Shown piece by piece: positions 34,438-43,322 of a DNA stretch of 64,000 nucleotides. Source of the stretch: Catenuloplanes indicus. Lineage in GTDB: Bacteria; Actinomycetota; Actinomycetes; Mycobacteriales; Micromonosporaceae. Below the pieces are notes generated by a model. The model saw nothing but the letters and a program-made list of their open reading frames with translations. It was not told where the DNA came from and ran no database searches. The stretch spans positions 2,046,001 through 2,110,000 of the forward strand of contig NZ_JAUSUZ010000001.1 of NCBI RefSeq assembly GCF_030813715.1, given 5' to 3'. Every line of letters begins with the position of its first letter. Position 1 is the first letter of the stretch. Position numbers and translations under genes: made by a program.

Positions 34438-35058
34438 TTAGAGGCGCTTGAGCCGCCTGCGGCCGGCGGTCAGCACCTCGTCGGCGAGGCCGGGGTCGGC
34501 CCCGGCGACGGCGCGGGCGATCACCATCGCGCCGACCATCTGGGAGAACAGCGCCACCGCCTGCTCGCGGGCCTCCGCCGGGGTCGTCCGGGTGCCGGAC
34601 TGGCGCGCGCGGTCCTGGACCATCTCGGTGATGGCGCCGAGGTATCCCTCGAGCCCGTGCCGGTACTCGGCCTGTGCGGCGGCACCGTGGCGTCCGGCGT
34701 CGGCGGCCAGCGCGGCCGAGGGGCAGCCGGTCTCCGGGTGGTCGCGGTGCTCGGCCGTCAGGTAGCCGTCGACCATGTCGTGCAGGGCCGCCCGGGCGGA
34801 ACGGGGGTGCGCCTCGCGGATGGCGGCCAGCGCGGCGAGTGAGTCGGCGAACCCCTGGCGGTAGACCTCGAGGGCGAGGTCCTCCTTCGAGGAGAAGTGG
34901 TTGTAGAACCCGCCGTGTGTCATCCCGGCGGCCTTCATCAGCTCCTCGATGCCGATGCCGCCGACGCCGCGCAGCCGGAACCCCTCGCCCGCGGCCTGCA
35001 CGATCTTCTCTCGGTTGCGCTTCTTCTGCTCCTGGGTGATGCGTGGCACCTCGGGCAC
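34438..35058 (-). CDS. TetR-family regulator (AcrR-like)
   Basis: The 206-residue protein has an HTH with IGIEELMKAAGMTHGGFYNH and FSSKEDLALEVYRQGFA (about 35-70), and a TetR C-terminal domain with ETGCPSAALAADA, the pattern of repressors that sense lipophilic or electrophilic compounds. It is divergent from an NADPH-quinone oxidoreductase-like gene with a strong dyad between them. Confidence 0.9.
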   Translation of the reverse strand: MPEVPRITQEQKKRNREKIVQAAGEGFRLRGVGGIGIEELMKAAGMTHGGFYNHFSSKEDLALEVYRQGFADSLAALAAIREAHPRSARAALHDMVDGYLTAEHRDHPETGCPSAALAADAGRHGAAAQAEYRHGLEGYLGAITEMVQDRARQSGTRTTPAEAREQAVALFSQMVGAMVIARAVAGADPGLADEVLTAGRRRLKRL

Positions 35059-35081
35059 CTCCTCCGCCGACGATGATATCC

Positions 35082-35156
35082 GACATCAAAGTGCTCCTCG
35101 CTTGACAGTTTACGATGTCGGTCATCATCATTTTTTGATGTTGCATGACATCAAAA
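35082..35156. promoter_or_regulatory. TetR operators and promoter of the oxidoreductase gene
   Basis: TTTTGATGT-6-ACATCAAAA (35133-35156) is a 9-bp perfect dyad. Its half-site GACATCAAA also occurs at 35082-35090. TTGACA (35102-35107) with CATCAT after 18 nt (35126-35131) is a good promoter for the plus-strand gene, and the dyad covers the region just after the -10. Confidence 0.65.
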
Positions 35157-35187
35157 TTGTGCGGAAGCACCGGGAACGGAGACGTAC

Positions 35188-36183
35188 GTGAAAGCCCTCG
35201 CCTATGAGAAGGCCCACTCGCTGGACGCGTTCGCGATCGAGCTCGTCGACACCGCGGAGCCACGGATGCGCGACACGGACCTGCTCGTGTCGGTCCGCGC
35301 CGTGGGCATCAACCCGGGTGAGGCGGCGATCCGGCGGACGCGCAGCGCCGCACCGGGCGGGCGCGTCATCCTCGGTTTCGAGTTCGCCGGCGTGGTGAAG
35401 GCGGCCGGGCCGCGGGCACCCGGTTTCGCGGCCGGTGATCGCGTGCTGGGCACCGGCGACTGGTCGCGGGACGGCGCCTGGGCCGAGCGGGTCGCGGTCG
35501 ACCACCGCGTGGTGGCGCGGATCCCGGACCGGCTGTCCTTCGTCGACGCGGCCTCCCTGCCCATCGGCGGCCTCACCGCCTGGGAGGCGGTGTTCCGCGA
35601 TCGGGACGGCCTGGCGGCCGGCATCGACCGGGTGCTGATCGTCGGCGGCGCGGGCGGCGTGGGGACGATGGCGGCGCAACTGCTGAAGACCCGGACCTCG
35701 GCCGTGGTGGTGAGCACGGCGTCGCGTCCCGAGTCCCGCGAGTGGTGCACGGCGGCGGGTGCGGACCTGGTCGTCGACCACACCGGGGACGTACCCGCCC
35801 AGCTGCGCGACGCCGGCCTCGATCGGGTCGACCTGGTGCTGTCCACGGCCGGGACGGCCCACAACCTCGGCTGGATCGCGGCGGCGCTGCGGCCGTTCGG
35901 TCACCTCGCGGCCGTCGACCTGAACGGCCCCGTCGATCTCGGGCCGCTCATCGACAGGTCCGTGTCGCTGCACACCGAGACCGTCTTCAGCCGGATCACG
36001 GCCGGCGGTGACGCCGCCGCCCAGGGCGCCGTCCTCGCCGAGCTGGCGGCGGACGCAGCGGCGGGCCGGCTGCGCCCGATCGTCACGACGGTGCTCGACG
36101 GCCTGCGGGTGGAGACCATGCGAGCGGCGCACGAGCTGGCCGAGAGCGGCCGGACGATCGGGAAGACGGTCATCGCCGTCTGA
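35188..36183 (+). CDS. NADPH-dependent MDR oxidoreductase (quinone reductase-like)
   Basis: This 331-residue enzyme has a GroES-like N-terminal domain and the cofactor motif LIVGGAGGVGTMAAQLLK (about 150-167). Zinc ligands are absent. The GTG at 35188 has GGGAACGGAG upstream. It is divergent from, and presumably repressed by, the TetR gene. It resembles the zeta-crystallin-like group that reduces quinones or enones. Confidence 0.87.
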   Translation: MKALAYEKAHSLDAFAIELVDTAEPRMRDTDLLVSVRAVGINPGEAAIRRTRSAAPGGRVILGFEFAGVVKAAGPRAPGFAAGDRVLGTGDWSRDGAWAERVAVDHRVVARIPDRLSFVDAASLPIGGLTAWEAVFRDRDGLAAGIDRVLIVGGAGGVGTMAAQLLKTRTSAVVVSTASRPESREWCTAAGADLVVDHTGDVPAQLRDAGLDRVDLVLSTAGTAHNLGWIAAALRPFGHLAAVDLNGPVDLGPLIDRSVSLHTETVFSRITAGGDAAAQGAVLAELAADAAAGRLRPIVTTVLDGLRVETMRAAHELAESGRTIGKTVIAV

Positions 36184-36244
36184 GACGCGTCAGCCGGGCC
36201 GCCCAGCGGGTGCGATCAAGGGCAGGGCGGGGTAGACCGTCGAT

Positions 36245-38302
36245 ATGACACCGGTGCTGCCCGTGCTGTTGATGACCACGATCGGACTGGTGCCGGTGGG
36301 CCCGGCGCCCGGCGCGCCCGGCGTCGACCAGCAGTATCTTCCGGCGGACAAGTCGGGCCTGCTGACCTCGCGCACGCCGCAGAGCCTGGTCTGGGCGACC
36401 GTGCAGCGCGAGGGCGGGCTCGGCGAGATCTTCTATCCGACGATCGGCGGGCCGAGTGCCCGGTCGCTGACGTTCGCGGTGACCGCGCGCGGCGGCCTGG
36501 CCGAGGCCACCTCGGTACGCACGGAGCAGCGCGACGGGCTGCGCTTCCGGCAGGTCCTCGACGGCCGCGGGTGGCGGCTGACCGCCGACTACACCACCGA
36601 CCCCGCCAGGTCGTCCGTGCTGGTCGACCTGGACTTCGCGGCGCCGCGCGGCCACGAGCTGTTCGCGATCTACGACCCGGCGCTGGGCAACTCCCGGGGC
36701 GGCGACGCGGGCCGGACCGTCGACGGCGCGCTGACCGCCACGGACGGGGACGTGTCCAGCGCGCTGGCCGGTGCGTTCACGGCCACGTCCAGCGGGTTCG
36801 CCGGGGTCAGCGACGGGCCGGCCGACCTGCGCGACGGGCGGATGGACTGGCGTCACCCGTCGGCCGAGGCCGGTTACCTGGTGCAGACCGCGGCATTGCG
36901 CACCGGGCGCAGCACGCTCGCGCTCGGCTTCGGCGGCACCGAGAAGGAGGCGCTGGACACCGCGAGAACGTCGCTGCGCACCGGTTTCGACCGGGTCGCA
37001 CGCGCGTACGCGTACGGCTGGCAGGGTTACCTGAAGGGGTTGAGCGCGCCGCCACGGGTCGCTTCGCGGCAGCTGTGGGAGACGTCCGCGATGGTCCTGG
37101 CGGCGCTGGAGGACAAGACCCACCCCGGCGCGTACGTGGCCGCGCCGGCCTCGCCGTGGGCGTTCGGCACGGACGATCCCTCCGGTCCGTACCATCTGGT
37201 CTGGTCCCGTGATCTCTATCAGATCGCCACCGGCTTGCTCGCGGCCGGGGACCGCGCCGGCGCGAACCGCGCGCTCGACTTCCTGTTCGGCGTGCAGCAG
37301 AGGCCGGACGGCTCGTTCCCACAGAACTCGCAGGTCGACGGCACCCCGGTGTGGGGCGGGCTGCAACTGGACGAGGTGGCGCTGCCGATCGTGCTGGCCT
37401 ACCAGCTCGGCCGCGCGGACACCTGGCCGGCGGTCAGACGCGCGGCGGACTTCCTGGCCGGCTACCCCGGTGCGCCGTTCACGCCGCAGGAACGCTGGGA
37501 GAACCAGTCCGGCTACTCCCCCAACACGATCGCCACCGCGATCGCCGGGCTGGTGTGCGCGGCCTCGGTCGCACAGGGCCACGGCGATGCCGCCGCGGCC
37601 GGGCGCTATCTGTCCGTCGCCGACGACTGGCGTGCCCGGGTCAAGGCGTGGACCGTGACCACGACCGGCCCGTACTCGGACGAGCCGTACTTCCTGCGCC
37701 TGACGAAGGACGGCAACCCGGACGCGGGTACGGCGTACGACATCGGCGACGGCGGGCCGGCCGGCGTGGACCAGCGCACCGTGGTCGACCCGAGCTTCAT
37801 CGAGCTGGTCCGGCTCGGCGTGCTGCCACCGTCGGACGCGGACGTGCGCAACAGCCTCGCGGTCGTCGACGCGCAGCTCGGCGTGGCCACCCCGCGCGGG
37901 TTCTTCTGGCACCGCGCGTCGTTCGACGGGTTCGGCGAGCAACTCGACGGCAGCCAGTGGGAGTACGACGAGCCGCCGGGCTCGCGCGTCTCCCGGGGCC
38001 GGGCCTGGCCGCTGCTCAGCGGCGAACGCGGCGAGTACGAGATCGCGGCGGGTGATCTCCGGTCGGCGCGCACCCGGCTGGACGCGATGGCCCGCGCGAC
38101 CGGGCCCGGCGGCATGTTGCCCGAGCAGGTCTGGGACCGCACTCCCCCGGCCGGGCGACCCGGCTTCGCGCCCGGCACGCCGACGTTCTCCGCGACGCCG
38201 CTGGCCTGGACGCACGCGGAGTACCTGCGGCTGGCCCGCAATCTCGCGGCGGGCCGGATCGTGGAGACCCCGGCGGCGGTCACCGACCGGTACGGCCGCT
38301 GA
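36245..38302 (+). CDS. Secreted GH15-like glucoamylase/glucodextranase
   Basis: This 685-residue protein has a signal peptide (hydrophobic about 3-22), an N-terminal beta-sandwich domain (about 25-270) and an alpha/alpha-barrel domain of family GH15. Visible motifs are HLVWSRDLYQIATGLLAAGD (about 317-336), ENQSGYSPNTIATAIAG, GRAWPLLSGERGEYEI and MLPEQVWD (catalytic Glu). The family removes glucose from the ends of starch or dextran. An AraC regulator follows 85 bp downstream with its own ribosome site and may control it. It is far from the cellulase genes. Confidence 0.85.
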   Translation: MTPVLPVLLMTTIGLVPVGPAPGAPGVDQQYLPADKSGLLTSRTPQSLVWATVQREGGLGEIFYPTIGGPSARSLTFAVTARGGLAEATSVRTEQRDGLRFRQVLDGRGWRLTADYTTDPARSSVLVDLDFAAPRGHELFAIYDPALGNSRGGDAGRTVDGALTATDGDVSSALAGAFTATSSGFAGVSDGPADLRDGRMDWRHPSAEAGYLVQTAALRTGRSTLALGFGGTEKEALDTARTSLRTGFDRVARAYAYGWQGYLKGLSAPPRVASRQLWETSAMVLAALEDKTHPGAYVAAPASPWAFGTDDPSGPYHLVWSRDLYQIATGLLAAGDRAGANRALDFLFGVQQRPDGSFPQNSQVDGTPVWGGLQLDEVALPIVLAYQLGRADTWPAVRRAADFLAGYPGAPFTPQERWENQSGYSPNTIATAIAGLVCAASVAQGHGDAAAAGRYLSVADDWRARVKAWTVTTTGPYSDEPYFLRLTKDGNPDAGTAYDIGDGGPAGVDQRTVVDPSFIELVRLGVLPPSDADVRNSLAVVDAQLGVATPRGFFWHRASFDGFGEQLDGSQWEYDEPPGSRVSRGRAWPLLSGERGEYEIAAGDLRSARTRLDAMARATGPGGMLPEQVWDRTPPAGRPGFAPGTPTFSATPLAWTHAEYLRLARNLAAGRIVETPAAVTDRYGR

Positions 38303-38387
38303 TCGGTCGATCCCGGACGAGTGACGCTCTGCGACTGCCCGCCGACCGCGGGTACCGTGACGAAGGCTGTCGCTGTCGGGAGGAGAC

Positions 38388-39359
38388 ATGCCTGAGCCCG
38401 TCCGCCGGTCGTCGTTCTCGTCCAACGACGACGGCGAGATCATCGAGTTCATCCGGCGGACCTACGCGGACAATCGATCACGGTTCGCACCGATCCGCGA
38501 CGGCGCCCGGTTCTCCGCGCTGACCCACGACGTCCCGGCGCTCGGCGCGGACCGGGTGCGCACCTCAATCGACTACGCCGGCACCAGCGCCGAGGGTTTC
38601 CAGGACTACGTGTTCTTCGTCGTGCACGCGGGCAGCGTGCAGATCGGCAGCCGGGCCGGCGGCACCGTCGCCACCCGCGGGGACGTCTCGTTCTACCCGC
38701 TGCGGGTCCCGATCGAGTTCAGCATGCGCGGCTTCGACGTGACCACGCTGCGGCTGCCGGCCGACCGGATCCAGCGGGCCGCCGAGGACACGGCCGGGGT
38801 GCCCGCGGCGGCGGTGCGCTTCCACGGCGTCACCCCGGTCTCGGCGCCCATGCGCCGCTACTGGCACTCCCTGATCGCGTCCGCCGCCGGCGCGCTGATG
38901 GATCATCCGGCGTCACCGCTGAGTTCGCCGCTGCTGGCCGAGGATCTGGCCCGCACCGTCGCGACCGCCGCGCTGCACGTCTTCCCGAACACGACGCTGG
39001 ACCAGCACCGCACACCGGGCCCCGGTGACGTCGCACCGGCCGCGATCCGGCGTGCCGTCGCCCACATCGACGCCAACGCCCACCTGCCGATACAGCTGAG
39101 CGAGATCGCGGCGGCGGCCGGCATCAGCGCCCGCGCGCTGCAGTACGGCTTCCGCCGGCACCTGGACATGACACCGCTGGAGTATCTGCGCCGGGTGCGG
39201 CTGGACCTGGCCCGGCGGGACCTGCAACGCGCCGATCCGGCCCGCGGCGCCACCGTGCGGGCGATCGCGGTGCGGTGGGGCTTCGGCAACACCGGCCGTT
39301 TCGCCGCCGACTACCGCGCCGCCTACGGCGTGCTACCCGGCGAGACCCTGCGGAGCTGA
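38388..39359 (+). CDS. AraC-family regulator
   Basis: This 323-residue protein has an N-terminal AraC-binding-like domain (about 1-190) and a C-terminal double HTH with QLSEIAAAAGISARALQYGF and VRAIAVRWGFGNTGRFAADY, ending YGVLPGETLRS. It is similar in layout to the regulator at 10798-11766. The ATG at 38388 follows GGGAGGAG. Target unknown; the adjacent glucoamylase gene is a candidate. Confidence 0.89.
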   Translation: MPEPVRRSSFSSNDDGEIIEFIRRTYADNRSRFAPIRDGARFSALTHDVPALGADRVRTSIDYAGTSAEGFQDYVFFVVHAGSVQIGSRAGGTVATRGDVSFYPLRVPIEFSMRGFDVTTLRLPADRIQRAAEDTAGVPAAAVRFHGVTPVSAPMRRYWHSLIASAAGALMDHPASPLSSPLLAEDLARTVATAALHVFPNTTLDQHRTPGPGDVAPAAIRRAVAHIDANAHLPIQLSEIAAAAGISARALQYGFRRHLDMTPLEYLRRVRLDLARRDLQRADPARGATVRAIAVRWGFGNTGRFAADYRAAYGVLPGETLRS

Positions 39360-39687
39360 ACCCCGGATTCGCCGCCCGGGGGCCGCGCGGCCGCGTCCGC
39401 GGCGAACCGGTCGGCGCGTTTCACCGCGCCTTTCCTGAATGCCGTATGTGCGCGGCGTAACGGGACGGTGTGATCTACCTATCCATTTTCGCGCGCGGAA
39501 ATGGCAACCGGTTCCCCGGTCACGGACTCTGCCTGATCGGGGGCCCGATGAAACACCCAGCCCGGCGAGGTATCAATGGAGCGTTCATGATCTCCTGATC
39601 GCCGCACGACGACCGCAAAAGATAACCGCGCGCATTTCGAATAGCACGGTGCGTGCCCATCACCATCGACGAGGGGTTCTTCGCGTA
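39360..39687 (+). other. Non-coding leader region before the penicillin-binding protein gene
   Basis: The 328 bases hold no supported gene. Two small hairpins are visible: CCATTTTC-GCGC...GGAAATGG (39483-39504) and ACCGG-ttcc-CCGGT just after. AT-rich pieces (around 39610-39640) may hold the promoter. I do not recognise a known riboswitch class here. Confidence 0.4.
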
Positions 39688-41913
39688 ATGCAGGAATCGG
39701 CGACACCGCTGGTCCCGGGGACCGAAAAGGCCGAACCGACCGACCGCTCGAAAGCGACCATCGGCCGCAAGGTGCTCACACTGGTGCTGCTCGGCGTGAT
39801 CGTCGGCGGCGTCATCGCGGGCGCCACGCTGCCGGTGAGCGCCGGCGTCGGCATGGCGGCGAAGCTGGCCGGTGACTCGTTCGAGGACCTGCCCAGCGAC
39901 CTGCAGACGCCACCGACCCCGCAGGCGTCGTACATCTACGCCAGCGACGGCAAGACCCAGATCACCCAGTTCTGGGAGGAGAACCGCACCGACGTCGGCA
40001 TCGACGACATCGCCACGGTGATGAAGGACGCGATCGTCGCGGCCGAGGACACCCGCTTCTACCAGCACGGCGGCGTGGACGTGAAGGGCCTGATGCGCGC
40101 GTTCGTGTCGAACACGCAGGGCGGTGAGGTGTCCGGCGCGTCCACGCTGACCATGCAGTACGTCCGCAACGTGCTGAAGAACGACCAGACCGCCTCGGAC
40201 GAGGAGCGCCAGGCCGCGACCGAGCTGAGCACCGGCCGGAAGCTGCAGGAGATCCGGTACGCGGTCACCATCGAGGACGAGCTGGACAAGGAGGAGATCC
40301 TCCGCCGCTACCTCAACATCGCGTATTTCGGCAACAAGGCGTACGGCATCTCCGCGGCCGCCCGCGCCTACTTCTCCACCACGCCGGACAAGCTCACGCT
40401 CGGCCAGGCCGCCATGATCGCCGGGCTGGTGAAGTCACCGGACGCGTACGACCCGGTGAACAACAAGGAGGACCAAGCGGTCGGACGCCGCGACTACGTG
40501 CTGAACGCGATGGTCGGCACCGGCGCGATCACGCAGGCGGAGGCGGACGCGGCGATCGCGGAGCCGCTGAACCTCAAGCCGACCACGGCCACCAGCAACT
40601 GCACCGCGGTCCCGAACACGCACAACAGCTGGGGCTTCTTCTGCGACTACTTCCTGTCCTGGTGGAAGCAGCAGGAGGAGTTCGGCGCCACCCCGGAGGA
40701 CCGCGAGGAGCTGCTGAAGAAGGGCGGCCTGCGGATCGTCACGTCGATGGACCCGGCGCTGCAGGACAAGGCGGCCGCGGAGGCGGTGCGCATCTACCCG
40801 GTGGACAACCCCCGCGCGGCGCCGCTGGCCGCGGTCGAGCCGGGCACCGGCAAGGTGAAGGCGCTGGCGATCAACCGGCGGTTCAGCATCGAGCCGAACC
40901 CGGGCGGCGGCAACTACCCGAACACGGTCAACCAGTTCATCGCGGGCAGTGAGGACTCGGCCGGTTACCAGTTCGGCTCCACGTTCAAGGTCTTCGTGAT
41001 GCTGGCCGCGCTGGAGAACGGCTTCTCGCTGGACACCGGCTACACCACCAAGAGCCCGTTCAAGACGATCTACCCGGACGGCAGCGCGACCGCGTGCGGC
41101 GGGTTCTGGTGCCCGAGCAACGCGGACAAGACCTACCAGGACGGCTACCAGAACATGTGGACCGGGTTCGGCAAGTCGTCGAACACGTACTTCATCAAGT
41201 TGCAGCAGGAGGTCGGCGTCACCAAGGCCGTGGAGATGGCCAAGCGGCTCGGCATCCAGTTCCGCAACCAGCAGGACGCGGCCCTGGCGGCCGACCCGAG
41301 CGGCTGGGGGTCGTTCACGCTCGGCGTCTCCGCGACCACGCCGCTGGACATGGCCAACGCGTACGCCACGCTGGCCGCGGACGGCAAGTTCTGCAAGCCG
41401 ACCCCGGTCGTGTCGATCACCGATTCCACCGGCACGGTCAGCGACGCCGCGGCCAAGGTGGCGCAGCCGGAGTGCACGCAGGCACTGGACAAGGACGTGG
41501 CCCGGGCCGCGGCCGACGCCGGCCGTTGCGTGGTCGGCCAGGCGCCGGCCTACGGCAGCTGCAACAGCGGTACGTCCACGGAGGTGAACGACATGGTCGG
41601 CCGTCCGGTCTCCGGCAAGTCCGGCAGCTCGGACAACTACTCCACCGAGTCGTTCGTCGGCGTCACGCCGCAGCTGGCGATCGCCGGGATCGCGGCGAAC
41701 CCGGACAACCCGGCCGACCTGGTCGGCTCGGCCATCCAGGAAGAGGTGATCCGCTCGGTCGCCACGCTGCTGCGCGACGGCCTGGAGGGCCAGCCGGTGA
41801 AGGACTTCCCGAACCCGAGCGAGACGATCGCGTTCAAGTCCGGCTCCGCGTCCAGCCAACAGCAGGCGCCGTCGCCGTCCACGACGAAGCCGCCGTCGTC
41901 CGAGGACGACTGA
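39688..41913 (+). CDS. Class A penicillin-binding protein (transglycosylase/transpeptidase)
   Basis: The 741-residue protein has a cytoplasmic start, one membrane segment (about 29-50), a GT51 glycosyltransferase domain with the EDTRFYQHGGVD and STLTMQYVRN motifs, and a transpeptidase domain with SxxK in GSTFKVFVML, SxN in SSNTYF and KSG in SGKSGSSDNY in place of the usual KTG. The C-terminal tail is rich in Ser, Pro and Gln. It builds and cross-links peptidoglycan outside the membrane. The ATG at 39688 has GAGGGG upstream; the longer upstream frame is not supported. A strong terminator follows. Confidence 0.93.
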   Translation: MQESATPLVPGTEKAEPTDRSKATIGRKVLTLVLLGVIVGGVIAGATLPVSAGVGMAAKLAGDSFEDLPSDLQTPPTPQASYIYASDGKTQITQFWEENRTDVGIDDIATVMKDAIVAAEDTRFYQHGGVDVKGLMRAFVSNTQGGEVSGASTLTMQYVRNVLKNDQTASDEERQAATELSTGRKLQEIRYAVTIEDELDKEEILRRYLNIAYFGNKAYGISAAARAYFSTTPDKLTLGQAAMIAGLVKSPDAYDPVNNKEDQAVGRRDYVLNAMVGTGAITQAEADAAIAEPLNLKPTTATSNCTAVPNTHNSWGFFCDYFLSWWKQQEEFGATPEDREELLKKGGLRIVTSMDPALQDKAAAEAVRIYPVDNPRAAPLAAVEPGTGKVKALAINRRFSIEPNPGGGNYPNTVNQFIAGSEDSAGYQFGSTFKVFVMLAALENGFSLDTGYTTKSPFKTIYPDGSATACGGFWCPSNADKTYQDGYQNMWTGFGKSSNTYFIKLQQEVGVTKAVEMAKRLGIQFRNQQDAALAADPSGWGSFTLGVSATTPLDMANAYATLAADGKFCKPTPVVSITDSTGTVSDAAAKVAQPECTQALDKDVARAAADAGRCVVGQAPAYGSCNSGTSTEVNDMVGRPVSGKSGSSDNYSTESFVGVTPQLAIAGIAANPDNPADLVGSAIQEEVIRSVATLLRDGLEGQPVKDFPNPSETIAFKSGSASSQQQAPSPSTTKPPSSEDD

Positions 41914-41930
41914 CCGGCAGCACACCGATC

Positions 41931-41962
41931 GGGGCGCCCCTCACCGAGGGGCGCCCCTTTTT
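41931..41962 (+). terminator. Intrinsic terminator after the PBP gene
   Basis: Perfect 12-bp arms (GGGGCGCCCCTC and complement) with a 3-nt loop followed by TTTTT. This is a textbook Rho-independent terminator. It may also serve the convergent aminotransferase gene. Confidence 0.95.
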
Positions 41963-41979
41963 CGTCCGGTGGGTCTGCC

Positions 41980-43275
41980 TCAGGAACGGCGGCTGAGCGC
42001 GCCGTCCAGCATGCCCAGCGCGGCGGTCACGTCCTCGTCGGCGACATTGCACGGGGGTACCAGGTGCAGCCGGTTCGCCGTGCTGAACGGCAGCAGCCCG
42101 GCCCGCTTGCACGCGGCCACCACCTCGGCCGTGGCCGCGGCCGGCAGCGGTTCGCGCGTGTCCCGGCCGGCGACCAGCTCCACCGCCCAGAAGACGCCCA
42201 CGCCGCGCACGTCACCGACGACCGCGTGCTTGCCGGCCAGCTCACGCAGGCCGGGACCGAGCAGGTCACGGCCGAGCCGGTCGGCGTTGGCGACCGTACC
42301 CTCGCCGGTCATCGCCTCGATGGTGGCGACCGCGGCCGCGGTCGCCAGCGGATGCCCGGAGTAGGTCAGGCCGCCCGGGTACGCGGTGTGCGCGAACGTG
42401 CCCGCGATCGCGTCGCTGATCACCACGCCGCCGAGCGGGACGTAGCCGGAGTTGACGCCCTTGGCGAACGTGATCAGGTCGGGACGCACGTCGTAGCGGT
42501 CCAGCGCGAACCAGGCACCGGCCCGGCCGAACCCGGCCATCACCTCGTCCAGGATCAGCACGATGCCGAACCGGTCGCACAGCGCGCGCACGCCGGGCAG
42601 GTAACCGGGCGGCGGCGGCATGATCCCGGCCGTACCCGGAATGGTCTCCAGGATGATCGCGGCGATCGTGGCCGGCCCCTCCGCCTCGATCGTGCGCCGC
42701 AGGTGCGCCAGCGCCCGCTCGCACTCCTGCTCCTCGGTCACCGCGTGGAACTCCGACCGGTACCGGAACGGGCCGAAGAAGTGCACCACGCCGGCCGTAC
42801 CGGTGTCGCTGGGCCAGCGGCGCGGGTCGCCGGTCACGTTCACCGCGGTCTGCGTGCCGCCGTGGTACGACCGGTAGGCGGCGAGCACCTTCGGGCGGCC
42901 GGTGTGCAGGCGTGCCATCCGGATCGCGTGCTCGTTCGCGTCCGCGCCGCCGTTGGTGAAGAACACCTTGTTCAGCCCGTCCGGCGCCAGGCCGGCGATC
43001 AGCCGCGCGGCCTCGGACCGGGCCTCGGTGGCGTGCTGCGGCGCGATCGTGCACAGCCGCGCGGCCTGCTCCTGGATCGCGGCCACGACGCGCGGGTGGC
43101 CGTGGCCCAGGTTCGTGAAGACCAGTTGCGAGGAGAAGTCCAGATACTCCGTACCGGCCTCGTCCCGGACCCGGGAACCCCACGCCTCCGTGATCACCAT
43201 CGGGTCGATCTCGGCCTGCGCGGACCAGGAGTGGAAGACGTGCGCGCGGTCCAGCTCGTACGTGCGTGAAGTCAT
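41980..43275 (-). CDS. Class III PLP aminotransferase (omega-amino acid type)
   Basis: This 431-residue enzyme has the fold of aspartate-aminotransferase family class III. It shows FTNGGADANEHAIRMA (phosphate binding), LILDEVMAGFGRAGAWFA (Asp for PLP) and the PLP-lysine in LITFAKGVNSGYVPLGG. Members move amino groups from omega-amines or diamines to keto acids. The ATG at 43275 begins MTSRTYELDRAHVFHSWSAQ, the family's usual start, so longer upstream frames are rejected. It lies downstream of the glycosyltransferase pair behind a terminator, so it has its own transcript. Confidence 0.88.
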   Translation of the reverse strand: MTSRTYELDRAHVFHSWSAQAEIDPMVITEAWGSRVRDEAGTEYLDFSSQLVFTNLGHGHPRVVAAIQEQAARLCTIAPQHATEARSEAARLIAGLAPDGLNKVFFTNGGADANEHAIRMARLHTGRPKVLAAYRSYHGGTQTAVNVTGDPRRWPSDTGTAGVVHFFGPFRYRSEFHAVTEEQECERALAHLRRTIEAEGPATIAAIILETIPGTAGIMPPPPGYLPGVRALCDRFGIVLILDEVMAGFGRAGAWFALDRYDVRPDLITFAKGVNSGYVPLGGVVISDAIAGTFAHTAYPGGLTYSGHPLATAAAVATIEAMTGEGTVANADRLGRDLLGPGLRELAGKHAVVGDVRGVGVFWAVELVAGRDTREPLPAAATAEVVAACKRAGLLPFSTANRLHLVPPCNVADEDVTAALGMLDGALSRRS

Positions 43276-43287
43276 CGCTGCCCAGCC

Positions 43288-43318
43288 TACGGGGGTCCCG
43301 TGCGACGGGACCCCCGTA
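43288..43318 (-). terminator. Hairpin terminator of the glycosyltransferase operon
   Basis: Perfect 13-bp arms (TACGGGGGTCCCG and complement) with a 5-nt loop lie just after the stop of the minus-strand glycosyltransferase gene. Confidence 0.85.
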
Positions 43319-43322
43319 CCGC

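Noticed and set aside
39360-39687. Cyclic di-AMP or other known riboswitch before the PBP gene
   Set aside because: The small hairpins do not match the conserved cores of any class I can recall with confidence, so it is listed only as a leader region.
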